The translations under genes and the position numbers were made by a program. A DNA stretch of 12,944 nt from the NCBI GenBank assembly GCA_937996675.1, contig CALKUN010000129.1, positions 1-12,944 on the forward strand, given 5' to 3'. This document shows, in pieces, positions 1 through 4,348 of the stretch. How positions within the stretch are numbered: position 1 is the first letter of the stretch; each line of letters starts with the position of its first letter. The notes under the pieces are model-generated. The model saw only the letters and a program-made list of their open reading frames with translations. It did not search any database and was not told the origin of the DNA. Source of the DNA: an uncultured Candidatus Saccharibacteria bacterium (GTDB taxonomy: Bacteria > Patescibacteriota > Saccharimonadia > CAILAD01 > GCA-016700035).

Positions 1-260
1 TTGGCCTGCCGGTAGTTGGCAGCTACAACACTCTTAGCTATATTAATCCGGCTATCCAAAACCCAACTGCAGCGAGCTGGGGCGCGGCTCAAGGGCTCGG
101 CTTCCTCGGCTCGGACTTCTCCGCCGGCTCTCCGGGCGTCGTTGGCTTCGTCCGTGGTGGCAATTGGGCCGATGGGCCGGTCTCGGGAGCTTTCACGCTC
201 TTTCTCGGGTTCGCACCGTCGTCTTCCATTTCTGGCGTTGGGTTCCGGGCCGCCCTGTAA
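1..260 (+). CDS. DGR target protein, C-terminal part (C-type lectin/FGE-like fold), 5' end outside the window
   Basis: The frame is open from base 3 to a TAA at 258-260 and gives 85 residues. The tail reads VGFVRGGNWADG, then SGAFTLFLGFAPSSS, then VGFRAAL. This matches the end of formylglycine-generating-enzyme/C-type-lectin-like domains, where RGGNW, GAFTL, APS and GFR are the usual landmarks. In DGR target proteins these fixed residues alternate with variable surface positions, and that is the pattern here. DGR targets are usually cell-surface or phage ligand-binding proteins. Their binding site is diversified by reverse transcription of an adenine-mutagenised template. The avd gene lies just downstream on the same strand, which supports this reading. 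The N-terminal part, with any signal peptide or anchor, is outside the window, so localisation cannot be judged. An ordinary FGE-sulfatase-type domain is the alternative, but the base composition argues against it. Confidence 0.82.
   Translation, partial: GLPVVGSYNTLSYINPAIQNPTAASWGAAQGLGFLGSDFSAGSPGVVGFVRGGNWADGPVSGAFTLFLGFAPSSSISGVGFRAAL
93..257 (+). other. DGR variable region (VR), adenine-depleted, with GC-rich IMH-like end
   Basis: Only 8 of these 165 bases are A, against a plainly A-richer stretch at 20-92. Codons at the presumed variable sites are mostly of the form NNC or NNT (gcc, gat, gtc, ttt, ttc, tct, tcc, att, ggc). This is what random replacement of the two A bases in AAC or AAT template codons would leave. 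The last bases before the stop, gttgggttccgggccgccctg (237-257), are G/C-rich and would be the initiation-of-mutagenic-homing (IMH) segment. The left edge is only where A-depletion becomes clear. The true edge needs the template repeat, of which I find no second copy in the window. Confidence 0.72.
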
Positions 261-326
261 TACCTGTCGCTTATCCCTTACCCCTTGGCACCTTACCACT
301 TAAGGCCTTTAATCTTTTTCCTTGGC

Positions 327-341
327 TCCGGCCGTGCCGGA
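327..341 (+). other. Short GC hairpin between DGR target and avd
   Basis: TCCGGC (327-332) pairs with GCCGGA (336-341) across the loop CGT. Some DGRs need a hairpin or cruciform close behind the variable region for efficient homing, and this is a candidate. It lies about 67 bases past the target stop, further than in the best-studied systems, and no T-run follows to make it a terminator. Otherwise the 102-base gap between the two genes shows nothing recognisable. Confidence 0.3.
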
Positions 342-362
342 CGCCAGGGCTAAAACTAAAAT

Positions 363-800
363 ATGGATCACCCCGCTTCATCACCCCAACGACAACCACA
401 ACCTTCGTCTCCTAAGCCCGATCCTGGGTGTTCCAAACCGTCACTGCGACAGTCGGATGGTGAACTGCTGATCTACATCAAGATGCAGGAGTTCTTGGTG
501 TGGTTGTTCCCGACACTCAACAAGTTCCCCAAAAACCAACGCCTGGTGATGGCTCAACAAATAAGTAACAGTGCACTGGATAGCCTGCGCATGATCTTGC
601 GCGCCAGAAATGCTAAAACACTGCGTAAAAAAGCTGTCATACTGTTCGATCTGAACGTTGAGCTAGAAGTGCTCCGGAAACTGCTGTCTACCGCCAATGC
701 CATCGGTTTCTTGCCCAATAAACAAACTGAGCATGGCATCACCAGGCTGATGGAGCTGGGCAAGATGTGCGGTGGCTGGATTAAAGCCGTTCAGGAGTAG
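363..800 (+). CDS. avd: Avd-like DGR accessory variability determinant
   Basis: The 145-residue product contains from about residue 35 the four-helix Avd/S23-like pattern: a first helix ending in LFPTLNKFPKNQR, a basic second helix (LDSLRMILRARNAKTLRKK), a third helix (LDLN-type heptads, VELEVLRKLL), and the closing GKMCGGWIKA. Avd proteins form a positively charged pentameric barrel that binds the DGR reverse transcriptase and template RNA, and they are required for mutagenic retrohoming. The family core is about 110-125 residues, so the Pro/Ser-rich first 33 residues are an extension. The only later in-frame ATG, at 483, would cut into helix 1, so 363 is kept even though no Shine-Dalgarno precedes it. 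The gene follows the target gene on the same strand, the classical DGR order. No reverse transcriptase follows. The alternative is a 23S-rRNA-intervening-sequence protein of the same fold, but the adjacent VR favours Avd. Confidence 0.85.
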   Translation: MDHPASSPQRQPQPSSPKPDPGCSKPSLRQSDGELLIYIKMQEFLVWLFPTLNKFPKNQRLVMAQQISNSALDSLRMILRARNAKTLRKKAVILFDLNVELEVLRKLLSTANAIGFLPNKQTEHGITRLMELGKMCGGWIKAVQE

Positions 801-862
801 TTTTGGCAGTATTGTAATCTCCTTAAGCTACCAATGTAGTAGCGTATCGGTAGGTGTTCAGA

Positions 863-889
863 TTGAATAAAGTGATATAATATATTCAA
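863..889 (+). promoter_or_regulatory. -10 box inside an inverted repeat, probable autoregulatory operator
   Basis: TATAAT at 876-881 is a perfect -10 hexamer. It is enclosed by TTGAATA (863-869) and TATTCAA (883-889), 7-base inverted arms 13 bases apart. No good -35 is seen at 16-18 bases. A dimeric Xre-type repressor bound here would block polymerase, and the next gene encodes such a protein. The start codon is 11 bases past the -10, leaving a leader of only about 4-5 bases. Confidence 0.6.
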
Positions 890-892
890 CAC

Positions 893-1096
893 ATGTCAAA
901 AGATACCATTGGTTCTAGATTAAAGCAGCATCGCCTCAAACAAGGCTTAACTCAGGCTGAGGTTGCTAAAAAAGCTGATACTGATACTAACTATTACGCC
1001 AAGATCGAGCGAGACGAAGCTGTACCATCTCTAAAGACCTTCACAAAGATCTTAAAAGCTCTCAAAGCTAACTCATCAGATATTCTATCGATCTAG
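893..1096 (+). CDS. Small Xre/Cro-CI type helix-turn-helix regulator
   Basis: The 67-residue product is essentially one HTH_3 domain: IGSRLKQHRLKQGLTQAEVAKKAD, then TNYYAKIERDEAVPSLKTFTKILKAL. LTQAEVAKKA is the first helix of the motif, and NYYAKIERDE is the recognition helix and following turn. It has no effector or dimerisation domain beyond the five-helix bundle, like many phage- and plasmid-type repressors. No Shine-Dalgarno precedes the ATG, and the -10 box is so close that the mRNA is probably leaderless. The palindrome over that -10 suggests the protein represses itself. Its last 12 bases overlap the end of the opposing 70-residue gene. It lies just behind the DGR accessory gene and could control DGR or mobile-element functions, but nothing shows that directly. 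Confidence 0.85.
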   Translation: MSKDTIGSRLKQHRLKQGLTQAEVAKKADTDTNYYAKIERDEAVPSLKTFTKILKALKANSSDILSI

Positions 1097-1297
1097 TTTT
1101 GTAAACGCTTCGAACATTTCTTCCATTTTGTCGTTGTCTAGATTCTCTAGAGACATATTGCGAATCTTGGCTTTCCAGAATCGCAACCAGTTCTCGGCAA
1201 ACTCACGAGTTGCATTCTCTGGATGAAAGTTATTGAGATATCGCAACATTGCTTCAATTTGTTCGTCGGTAATTTCGTAGTCACTCATATCATTCAT
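1085..1297 (-). CDS. Small acidic orphan protein
   Basis: The 70-residue, acidic, aromatic-rich, apparently all-helical protein runs MNDMSDYEITDEQIEAMLRY, then AENWLRFWKAKIRNMS and MEEMFEAFTKLDR. I do not recognise a family. The start is 4 bases behind the stop of the phospholipase D-like gene on the same strand (TGA, then taca, then ATG), so the two are almost certainly one operon and probably translationally coupled. A second ATG at position 1288 (MSDYE) is possible. The 3' end overlaps the opposing regulator gene by 12 bases in a tail-to-tail arrangement. A small partner or inhibitor of the nuclease-like protein would fit the layout but is only a guess. Confidence 0.65.
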   Translation of the reverse strand: MNDMSDYEITDEQIEAMLRYLNNFHPENATREFAENWLRFWKAKIRNMSLENLDNDKMEEMFEAFTKLDR

Positions 1298-1301
1298 TGT
1301 A

Positions 1302-1784
1302 TCACCAAACCCATCTATTCATCCCTGTAAAGCTTGCCATCTGTCTACTCAGTTCTGGGGACTGGGTACGTCTCATAATCTCTCTGCTAGTGCTCTGTGA
1401 CAGTATGTTTAGGCTACCCTCCCATAAGACGCACTCGTCTAGAACGGCAAGTTTACGGTGGCGCATATCGTCACAGAGTTTTACTTTTATACCCAAGTCT
1501 TTGAACTGATAAAACACTTTCCAACCCTGGATACGCAAGTTTTGGTCGTGGTGATTGGGATTACGAGTATTTATCCGTACCTTTACTCCTTTCTTGACGA
1601 GCTTTCTGAGCACCGGAGCTAGTTGGTTAGCTCTTCTGCATGACAAGTAAGGGCTTTCGATCACAACCTGCTTCTGACAGGCCTTGAGGTCAGAAACAAA
1701 AGCTTTGTAGAATGCTCGTTCATCGGAAAGTTGGGAAGATAGTAGTGCACTAGGATCTAGTCTGCGTCTTTTGAAGCTAAACAT
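1302..1784 (-). CDS. Phospholipase D-like protein with one HKD motif
   Basis: The 160-residue product has a PLD-type half-domain. VVIESPYLSCRRANQLAPVLRKLVKKGVKVRI is the first strand and helix. The HKD motif is H109-x-K111-x4-D116, followed by G123-S124-x-N126. Single-HKD proteins such as Nuc and related PLDc_2 proteins dimerise to build one active site and are mostly nucleases. Lipid hydrolysis is less likely for a 160-residue protein with no signal peptide. The basic N-terminus (KRRR) fits nucleic acid binding. The ATG at 1784 is chosen because GAGGAG ends 7 bases upstream. A TTG at 1799 in the same frame lies before that Shine-Dalgarno. The gene leads an operon with the 70-residue orphan. 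Its neighbourhood of DGR, regulator and repeats hints at a mobile-element or defence role, which is unproven. Confidence 0.78.
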   Translation of the reverse strand: MFSFKRRRLDPSALLSSQLSDERAFYKAFVSDLKACQKQVVIESPYLSCRRANQLAPVLRKLVKKGVKVRINTRNPNHHDQNLRIQGWKVFYQFKDLGIKVKLCDDMRHRKLAVLDECVLWEGSLNILSQSTSREIMRRTQSPELSRQMASFTGMNRWVW

Positions 1785-1878
1785 CGAAGTACTCCTCAAT
1801 GCCTAGTTCTCCGAGTTTATCTGATAGGCTAATTAGATCTGGGTACAGCGTGTTCCAGGTTAGGGACGCGGAGCTCAC
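1777..1878 (-). other. Possible truncated gene remnant or 33-residue leader peptide ahead of the PLD-like gene
   Basis: A GTG at 1878-1876 opens a frame of 33 residues ending LSDKLGELGIEEYFDV and a TAG at 1777-1779. The frame contains the GAGGAG of the PLD-like gene and runs 8 bases past that gene's ATG, a geometry typical of translational coupling. The peptide is amphipathic and looks coding rather than random. The GTG lies in the outer arm of the long hairpin, so this may be the 3' stub of a gene cut by the repeat element. Reading further upstream runs through the hairpin and makes no recognisable protein. Confidence 0.3.
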
Positions 1879-1920
1879 CAGTATAAAACCCCAAGCTTGT
1901 CTTGGGGTTTTATACTGGTG
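1876..1920. terminator. Perfect 20-bp hairpin, bidirectional terminator-like
   Basis: The arm at 1876-1895 is exactly complementary to 1901-1920 around the loop cttgt. The core CCCCAAG/CTTGGGG is flanked by an A-tract on the left and TTTTAT on the right, the arrangement of a two-way intrinsic terminator. The complementarity continues to CACCA at one end and TGGTG at the other, far longer than termination needs. It lies upstream, not downstream, of the PLD-like operon, so it may insulate or be part of a repeat element. Confidence 0.6.
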
Positions 1921-1953
1921 GCTTGCTTGCAAGCGTCGAACTCGCGAGTTCGA
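1876..1953. repeat. Composite palindromic repeat element, copy A
   Basis: Three palindromes follow in fixed order: the CACCA...TGGTG hairpin with A/T tracts (1876-1920), the small GCTTGCAAGC (1925-1934), and TCGAACTCGCGAGTTCGA (1936-1953). The same order, with the same CACCA/TGGTG ends and the shared GCGTCGRACTCGCGAGTTCG, recurs at 3251-3331, although the hairpin cores differ in sequence. Conserved ends and tail with a variable core suggest a family of mobile or recombination-related repeats. Confidence 0.6.
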
Positions 1954-2069
1954 TAGTCGAGGTGTCACGCGCAGGAGCTCGCTCCGAGCATGACCCGAAG
2001 GCTCTATCGGCTTGCCGATACTCTCGTAGGGATCACCATTGATATTTTAATTAAAAAGTGACCCCGGTG

Positions 2070-2091
2070 CCGGACCCCCGAAGGGGTCCGG
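2070..2091 (-). terminator. Terminator-like hairpin behind the 111-residue orphan
   Basis: CCGGACCCC (2070-2078) pairs with GGGGTCCGG (2083-2091). Read on the minus strand the loop is TTCG, an unusually stable tetraloop. It starts 22 bases past the stop of the minus-strand gene. A TTTTTAATT run follows about 13 bases further on rather than directly, so it is not a textbook rho-independent terminator. Confidence 0.6.
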
Positions 2092-2112
2092 TCCGTTGGT
2101 CGATGCCTCGAA

Positions 2113-2448
2113 CTAACCGAGGCGGCGCACACCGTTGACGAGGACCGTCAAGATGGCACTAGTGTTGCCGTCGTTGATGCTCACCTCTCGTCCGAGGACG
2201 AAGTTGCGGGTGATGCGGACATCAACGAGTGACTTCGTCATGTGGCCGAAGCCACGCGAGTTGGTCATCACGGCGACACCGGTGGCGGTGACGCTCTGGA
2301 ACTTGGTGTGGTGGGTAATCACGAACTCCCAACGGGAGTGTTCGGTGATCACCGTCACCACGTCACCCCGGTTGAGGGTGCCGATGTCCAGAGTGTTGGC
2401 TGCACGATTGCCGTGAGCCATCCGGGTACGGGGTACTGCTGCAGGCAT
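2113..2448 (-). CDS. Orphan beta-rich 111-residue protein
   Basis: The product runs MPAAVPRTRMAHGNRAANTL, then LNRGDVVTVITEHSRWEFVITHHTKF, then a series of Val/Ile/Thr-rich strands to VLVNGVRRLG. It has no signal peptide, membrane span or cysteine. Alternating hydrophobic residues suggest a small beta-barrel, and I do not recognise a family. The start is secure: AAGGAG ends 5 bases before the ATG, and a good promoter (TTGACT, 17 bases, TAGTAT) lies upstream with a roughly 60-base hairpin-bearing leader. The opposite strand is also open for long stretches (2135-2416, 2242-2514), but those frames have no start signals. The gene is G/C-rich while its upstream spacer is very A/T-rich, which fits a self-contained acquired unit. 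Confidence 0.72.
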   Translation of the reverse strand: MPAAVPRTRMAHGNRAANTLDIGTLNRGDVVTVITEHSRWEFVITHHTKFQSVTATGVAVMTNSRGFGHMTKSLVDVRITRNFVLGREVSINDGNTSAILTVLVNGVRRLG

Positions 2449-2471
2449 TGGAACTCCTTATGTCCAATGAT

Positions 2472-2510
2472 CCCTCGATCGGATCGAGGGTCACTTCGCG
2501 CGCTGCGAAG
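2472..2510 (-). promoter_or_regulatory. Two hairpins in the 5' leader of the 111-residue orphan gene
   Basis: Read on the minus strand the leader folds first into CTTCGC/GCGAAG (2494-2499 with 2505-2510), then into CCCTCGAT/ATCGAGGG (2472-2479 with 2483-2490, loop of 3). The second hairpin ends 12 bases before the AAGGAG Shine-Dalgarno. This could stabilise the mRNA or control translation. The 19-base palindrome 2472-2490 could equally be an operator at the DNA level. Confidence 0.4.
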
Positions 2511-2519
2511 ATAAAATCT

Positions 2520-2548
2520 ATACTAGCATAAATTAACACAAAAGTCAA
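2520..2548 (-). promoter_or_regulatory. Sigma-70-type promoter for the 111-residue orphan gene
   Basis: On the minus strand TTGACT (2548-2543) and TAGTAT (2525-2520) are separated by exactly 17 bases. Transcription would start near 2512 and give a leader of about 60 bases. Confidence 0.65.
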
Positions 2549-2580
2549 TTCCAAATGGCAAATTACTTAGAATTACTCTT

Positions 2581-2604
2581 AAACTAAGCGATTTGGATCA
2601 CCAT
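2581..2604 (+). repeat. 24-base dispersed repeat, copy 1
   Basis: Positions 2581-2604 match 3233-3256 at 23 of 24 bases. The shared uninterrupted core is AGCGATTTGGATCACCAT. A shorter match, GGATCACCATT, stands at 2030-2040. The three sites precede or separate successive orphan genes at intervals of 565 and 652 bases. Copy 1 is directly followed by the -35 of the next gene's promoter. Confidence 0.65.
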
Positions 2605-2608
2605 TAAA

Positions 2609-2637
2609 TTGACAAAATAAGTTAAATGTAGTATTAA
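2609..2637 (+). promoter_or_regulatory. Sigma-70-type promoter for the 150-residue orphan gene
   Basis: A consensus -35 TTGACA (2609-2614) and TATTAA (2632-2637) are separated by 17 bases in a strongly A/T-rich spacer. Transcription would begin near 2644, about 55 bases ahead of the start codon. The -35 begins 5 bases after the 24-base repeat. Confidence 0.65.
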
Positions 2638-2698
2638 TATAGAAATTCTTTGAAATCTAAATAGTCAGCCCACCACAACCAACCTTCAGGAGGCAATT

Positions 2699-3151
2699 AT
2701 GGGTGTCAGTGTTACGATTGCACGTGCAAACAAGGTCGATGGGTTTTTTGTACCCGATACGACCGACGAACCGTCCCAGACGGTCAGCATGAAGCGCGAT
2801 GAGGCATTGTCGCTTTTCGCTTCGCTGGTGTGGGATCTCGGTTCCAACATCGATCTGGTCATCGTTGAACTGAGCGAGACATCCATCTCGTTCTATCACG
2901 AGGACCGCTTCGATCCTTTCGATGGTCGGTTCACGCACTCATGGGACACGGGAAGTGTAGATGTGATGCCGTGGTACGGCTTCCTCTACAGCTTCGAGAT
3001 GGAGAAGGATGCCCAGCTCAACGACTGGGACGTGTTCCTCACCATCGCGTACCCATTCGTAGTCTTCCACGATCGCCTCTGCGCGCCGAGCGTTCTCGAG
3101 TTCGTTCAGCAGAAGCAGGCAGCACGCACGGACGTGCGTACTTCTGCGTGA
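2699..3151 (+). CDS. Orphan 150-residue acidic protein
   Basis: The protein starts MGVSVTIARANKVDGFFVPD. Its middle is acidic and aromatic (LVWDLGSNIDLVIVELSETSISFYHEDRFDPFDGRFTHSWD), and it ends KQAARTDVRTSA. There is no signal peptide or membrane span, so it is probably cytoplasmic. I do not recognise a family. The start is well supported, with AGGAGG (2688-2693) 5 bases upstream and a consensus promoter in front. The gene stands alone between two copies of the 24-base repeat, and the long hairpin at 3251-3296 can end its transcript. High G/C coding sequence in an A/T-rich setting suggests acquisition as a unit with its own promoter. Frames on the opposite strand (2657-2938, 2939-3256) lack start signals and are shadows. 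Confidence 0.75.
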   Translation: MGVSVTIARANKVDGFFVPDTTDEPSQTVSMKRDEALSLFASLVWDLGSNIDLVIVELSETSISFYHEDRFDPFDGRFTHSWDTGSVDVMPWYGFLYSFEMEKDAQLNDWDVFLTIAYPFVVFHDRLCAPSVLEFVQQKQAARTDVRTSA

Positions 3152-3232
3152 CCCATGTTGTGGTGGCAAGAGTGGGGTCTTCGGGCCCTGCTCACCAACA
3201 GGCTGACTGTTTAGATTATGAATTCGGTTCCA

Positions 3233-3256
3233 AAACTCAGCGATTTGGATCACCAT
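3233..3256 (+). repeat. 24-base dispersed repeat, copy 2
   Basis: It differs from 2581-2604 at one base (C for A at the sixth position). Its last six bases, CACCAT, are also the first bases of the 21-bp hairpin, so this repeat and the composite palindromic element share a junction here. Copy 1 has no such hairpin after it. Confidence 0.65.
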
Positions 3257-3296
3257 AGAAAATGCCCGAACTACGGTTCGGGCATTTTCTATGGTG
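3251..3296. terminator. Perfect 21-bp hairpin, bidirectional terminator-like
   Basis: The arm at 3251-3271 is exactly complementary to 3276-3296 around the loop tacg. The G/C core GCCCGAAC/GTTCGGGC is followed by ATTTTCT and preceded by AGAAAAT, so it can end transcription from either side, including that of the 150-residue gene. As in the hairpin at 1876-1920, pairing continues out to CACCA and TGGTG. Confidence 0.7.
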
Positions 3297-3331
3297 CTGC
3301 TTTCGCAGAAAGCGTCGGACTCGCGAGTTCG
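3251..3331. repeat. Composite palindromic repeat element, copy B
   Basis: The order equals that of copy A at 1876-1953: the CACCA...TGGTG hairpin, the small hairpin GCTTTC-gca-GAAAGC (3299-3313), then ACTCGCGAGT (3319-3328) inside a 22-base segment (3310-3331) that matches 1931-1952 at 21 bases. The -35 box of the surface-protein gene starts 13 bases later. The rest of the 297-base gap 3152-3448 holds the promoter and an unremarkable leader of roughly 70 bases. Confidence 0.6.
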
Positions 3332-3343
3332 CAGTAAAAACTA

Positions 3344-3372
3344 TTGACAAAACTGCAATTCTGATGTATCGT
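3344..3372 (+). promoter_or_regulatory. Sigma-70-type promoter for the LAVTG surface-protein gene
   Basis: Consensus TTGACA (3344-3349) is followed after 17 bases by TATCGT (3367-3372). The -10 is imperfect, while the -35 is as good as in the other accessory-block promoters. The inferred start near 3379 gives a leader of about 70 bases. Confidence 0.55.
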
Positions 3373-3448
3373 TATACGGTTTGCCTATTGTTATGAAAAG
3401 GCCACCGATCGTCCCACTCCTCAGAAACCTCCCGAAAGCAGGAACGAA

Positions 3449-4198
3449 ATGAACCTCAACAAGCTCATCATCCGCGGTATCGCCGCTCTGGCCCTCACGC
3501 TCGTCGTGATCGGTCTCTGCGCCGGTGTCAGCTCCGACGCCTCCGCTCAGGCAGAAGCGTCCTCCTCGCGCATCTTCATGGGCAGCTCTGCCTGCCAGTC
3601 CGATGGTGTGACCCTCACGGTGTCACTGCCCAGCGACATGCCGGGCTTCGTGTCCACCTTCAACCTCACGGTCGAGGGTACGCCCTACGGCACAGACGAG
3701 CTCATGTACGGACAGTCCGCGACCATCACGGTCGCGCTGCCCGGGCGCACGAGCTACTCCGAGACGTACGCCGAAGGCTGGCAGACCCTCACCGGTGATG
3801 ACAACGAAGACATGGTTGGCTATCTGGTGCTGTATCCCGCTTGCGAGATGACCCCAGTGACTACGACTACGTCTGTGCTCGCCGAGACCACCACGACCCC
3901 GGCCGTGCCGGATACGACGACTTCGACCATCTCGGTCGAGACCACCACCACGGTACTCGAGACGACGACTACGTCGCCGGCGGTACTCATTCCGTCCGAG
4001 ACCACCTCTTCGGTGCCTGAGCCCACAGCGACCAGCGCGGTCGAGGTGGACAGTGGTATCAATCAGGAGCGCAGCTCATCCGATCAGGGCGAGCTCGCCG
4101 TCACGGGCGGTACCGTTCCGGGCCTGCCGTACTTTGCGGCTGGTCTGTTCTGCCTCGGTGTCGCGCTGATGGTCCTTCGCAGGACGCCCGCGCACTGA
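3449..4198 (+). CDS. Secreted, Thr-rich surface protein with LAVTG sortase-type anchor
   Basis: The 249-residue product has the full layout of a sortase substrate. There is a signal peptide (IIRGIAALALTLVVIGLCAG, cleavage likely near ASA-QA, residue 34), then a beta-rich domain (about 40-135) with cysteines at 49 and 132 that could pair. A stalk rich in ETTTT-type repeats follows (about 137-195). The C-terminal signal is LAVTG (216-220), a hydrophobic span (LPYFAAGLFCLGVALMVL) and the basic tail RRTPAH. LAxTG is the motif of class E sortases, known chiefly from Actinobacteria. Anchoring on the outer surface is inferred. The beta domain may bind a host or partner cell, but I recognise no specific family. 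AGGA lies 5 bases before the ATG. It is a single-gene unit with its own promoter and terminator, and its G/C-rich codon use is unlike the flanking spacers. Confidence 0.8.
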   Translation: MNLNKLIIRGIAALALTLVVIGLCAGVSSDASAQAEASSSRIFMGSSACQSDGVTLTVSLPSDMPGFVSTFNLTVEGTPYGTDELMYGQSATITVALPGRTSYSETYAEGWQTLTGDDNEDMVGYLVLYPACEMTPVTTTTSVLAETTTTPAVPDTTTSTISVETTTTVLETTTTSPAVLIPSETTSSVPEPTATSAVEVDSGINQERSSSDQGELAVTGGTVPGLPYFAAGLFCLGVALMVLRRTPAH

Positions 4199-4203
4199 CC
4201 TGT

Positions 4204-4247
4204 TGGGTCGGTAACATTCAGATTTAATTCTGGACGTTACCGACCCA
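4204..4247 (+). terminator. Terminator-like stem-loop after the surface-protein gene
   Basis: TGGGTCGGTAAC (4204-4215) pairs perfectly with GTTACCGACCCA (4236-4247). The 20-base loop can form a further CAGA/TCTG pairing. A modest T-rich run (CTTTCATTT) follows. It begins 6 bases past the stop codon. Confidence 0.65.
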
Positions 4248-4291
4248 CTTTCATTTAGAGTGAGAATTATTACATACATTTCCCGGAGTGA

Positions 4292-4300
4292 TGGTATTAT
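4292..4300 (+). promoter_or_regulatory. Extended -10 promoter for the 97-residue orphan gene
   Basis: TGG-TATTAT (4292-4300) is an extended -10. The nearest -35-like sequence, TTACAT (4270-4275), is 19 bases away and weak. Transcription from near 4307 excludes the in-frame ATG at 4301 as start and supports the later ATG at 4349. Confidence 0.5.
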
Positions 4301-4348
4301 GTGCCTGTGTGTATGAGCCGTCGGCTCATCCAGTACTTAAGGGGACAG

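Larger units (their letters stand above)
1785..2112. other. Gene-free, palindrome-rich intergenic stretch
   Basis: These 328 bases hold no credible full gene. From left to right there is the short coupled frame, the 20-bp hairpin (1876-1920), GCTTGCAAGC (1925-1934), the 18-base palindrome TCGAACTCGCGAGTTCGA (1936-1953), GGAG-ctcg-CTCC near 1973-1984, TATCGGC-tt-GCCGATA (2005-2020), a GGATCACCATT (2030-2040) shared with two later repeat copies, an AT-rich run (2041-2058) and the terminator at 2070-2091. This density of inverted repeats fits a recombination junction or a structured RNA, but I cannot assign either. Confidence 0.6.

Noticed and set aside
16..415. Open frames of 95 and 83 residues (16-303 and 164-415) across the DGR variable region
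   Set aside because: They are in other frames than the lectin-like tail that ends at 260, have no start signals, and are open only because the region is A-poor and so poor in stop codons.
1925..1960. tRNA-like T-arm (GAGTTCGA) near the palindrome
   Set aside because: No acceptor stem or anticodon arm can be folded around it, and the sequence is fully explained as a palindrome.
1777..1968. 63-residue minus-strand frame beginning at 1968
   Set aside because: Its first half is translated through the palindromic repeat and hairpin. Only the last 33 residues, from the GTG at 1878, look plausible and are listed as a possible remnant.
2135..2514. Plus-strand frames opposite the 111-residue orphan
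   Set aside because: They have no Shine-Dalgarno or promoter, whereas the minus-strand gene has both at ideal distances.
1860..3340. Integron cassette array with attC sites
   Set aside because: No paired RYYYAAC/GTTRRRY core sites were found at the repeats, and no integrase gene is in the window. The cassette-like spacing is reported, but not as an integron.
3858..4020. Tandem ACC/ACG-rich stretch as a microsatellite or CRISPR-like array
   Set aside because: It encodes the threonine-rich stalk of the surface protein in frame. The units are irregular and no spacers are present.
4301..4348. Upstream ATGs at 4301 and 4313 as start of the 97-residue gene
   Set aside because: The extended -10 at 4292-4300 places transcription start near 4307, and only the ATG at 4349 has a Shine-Dalgarno.
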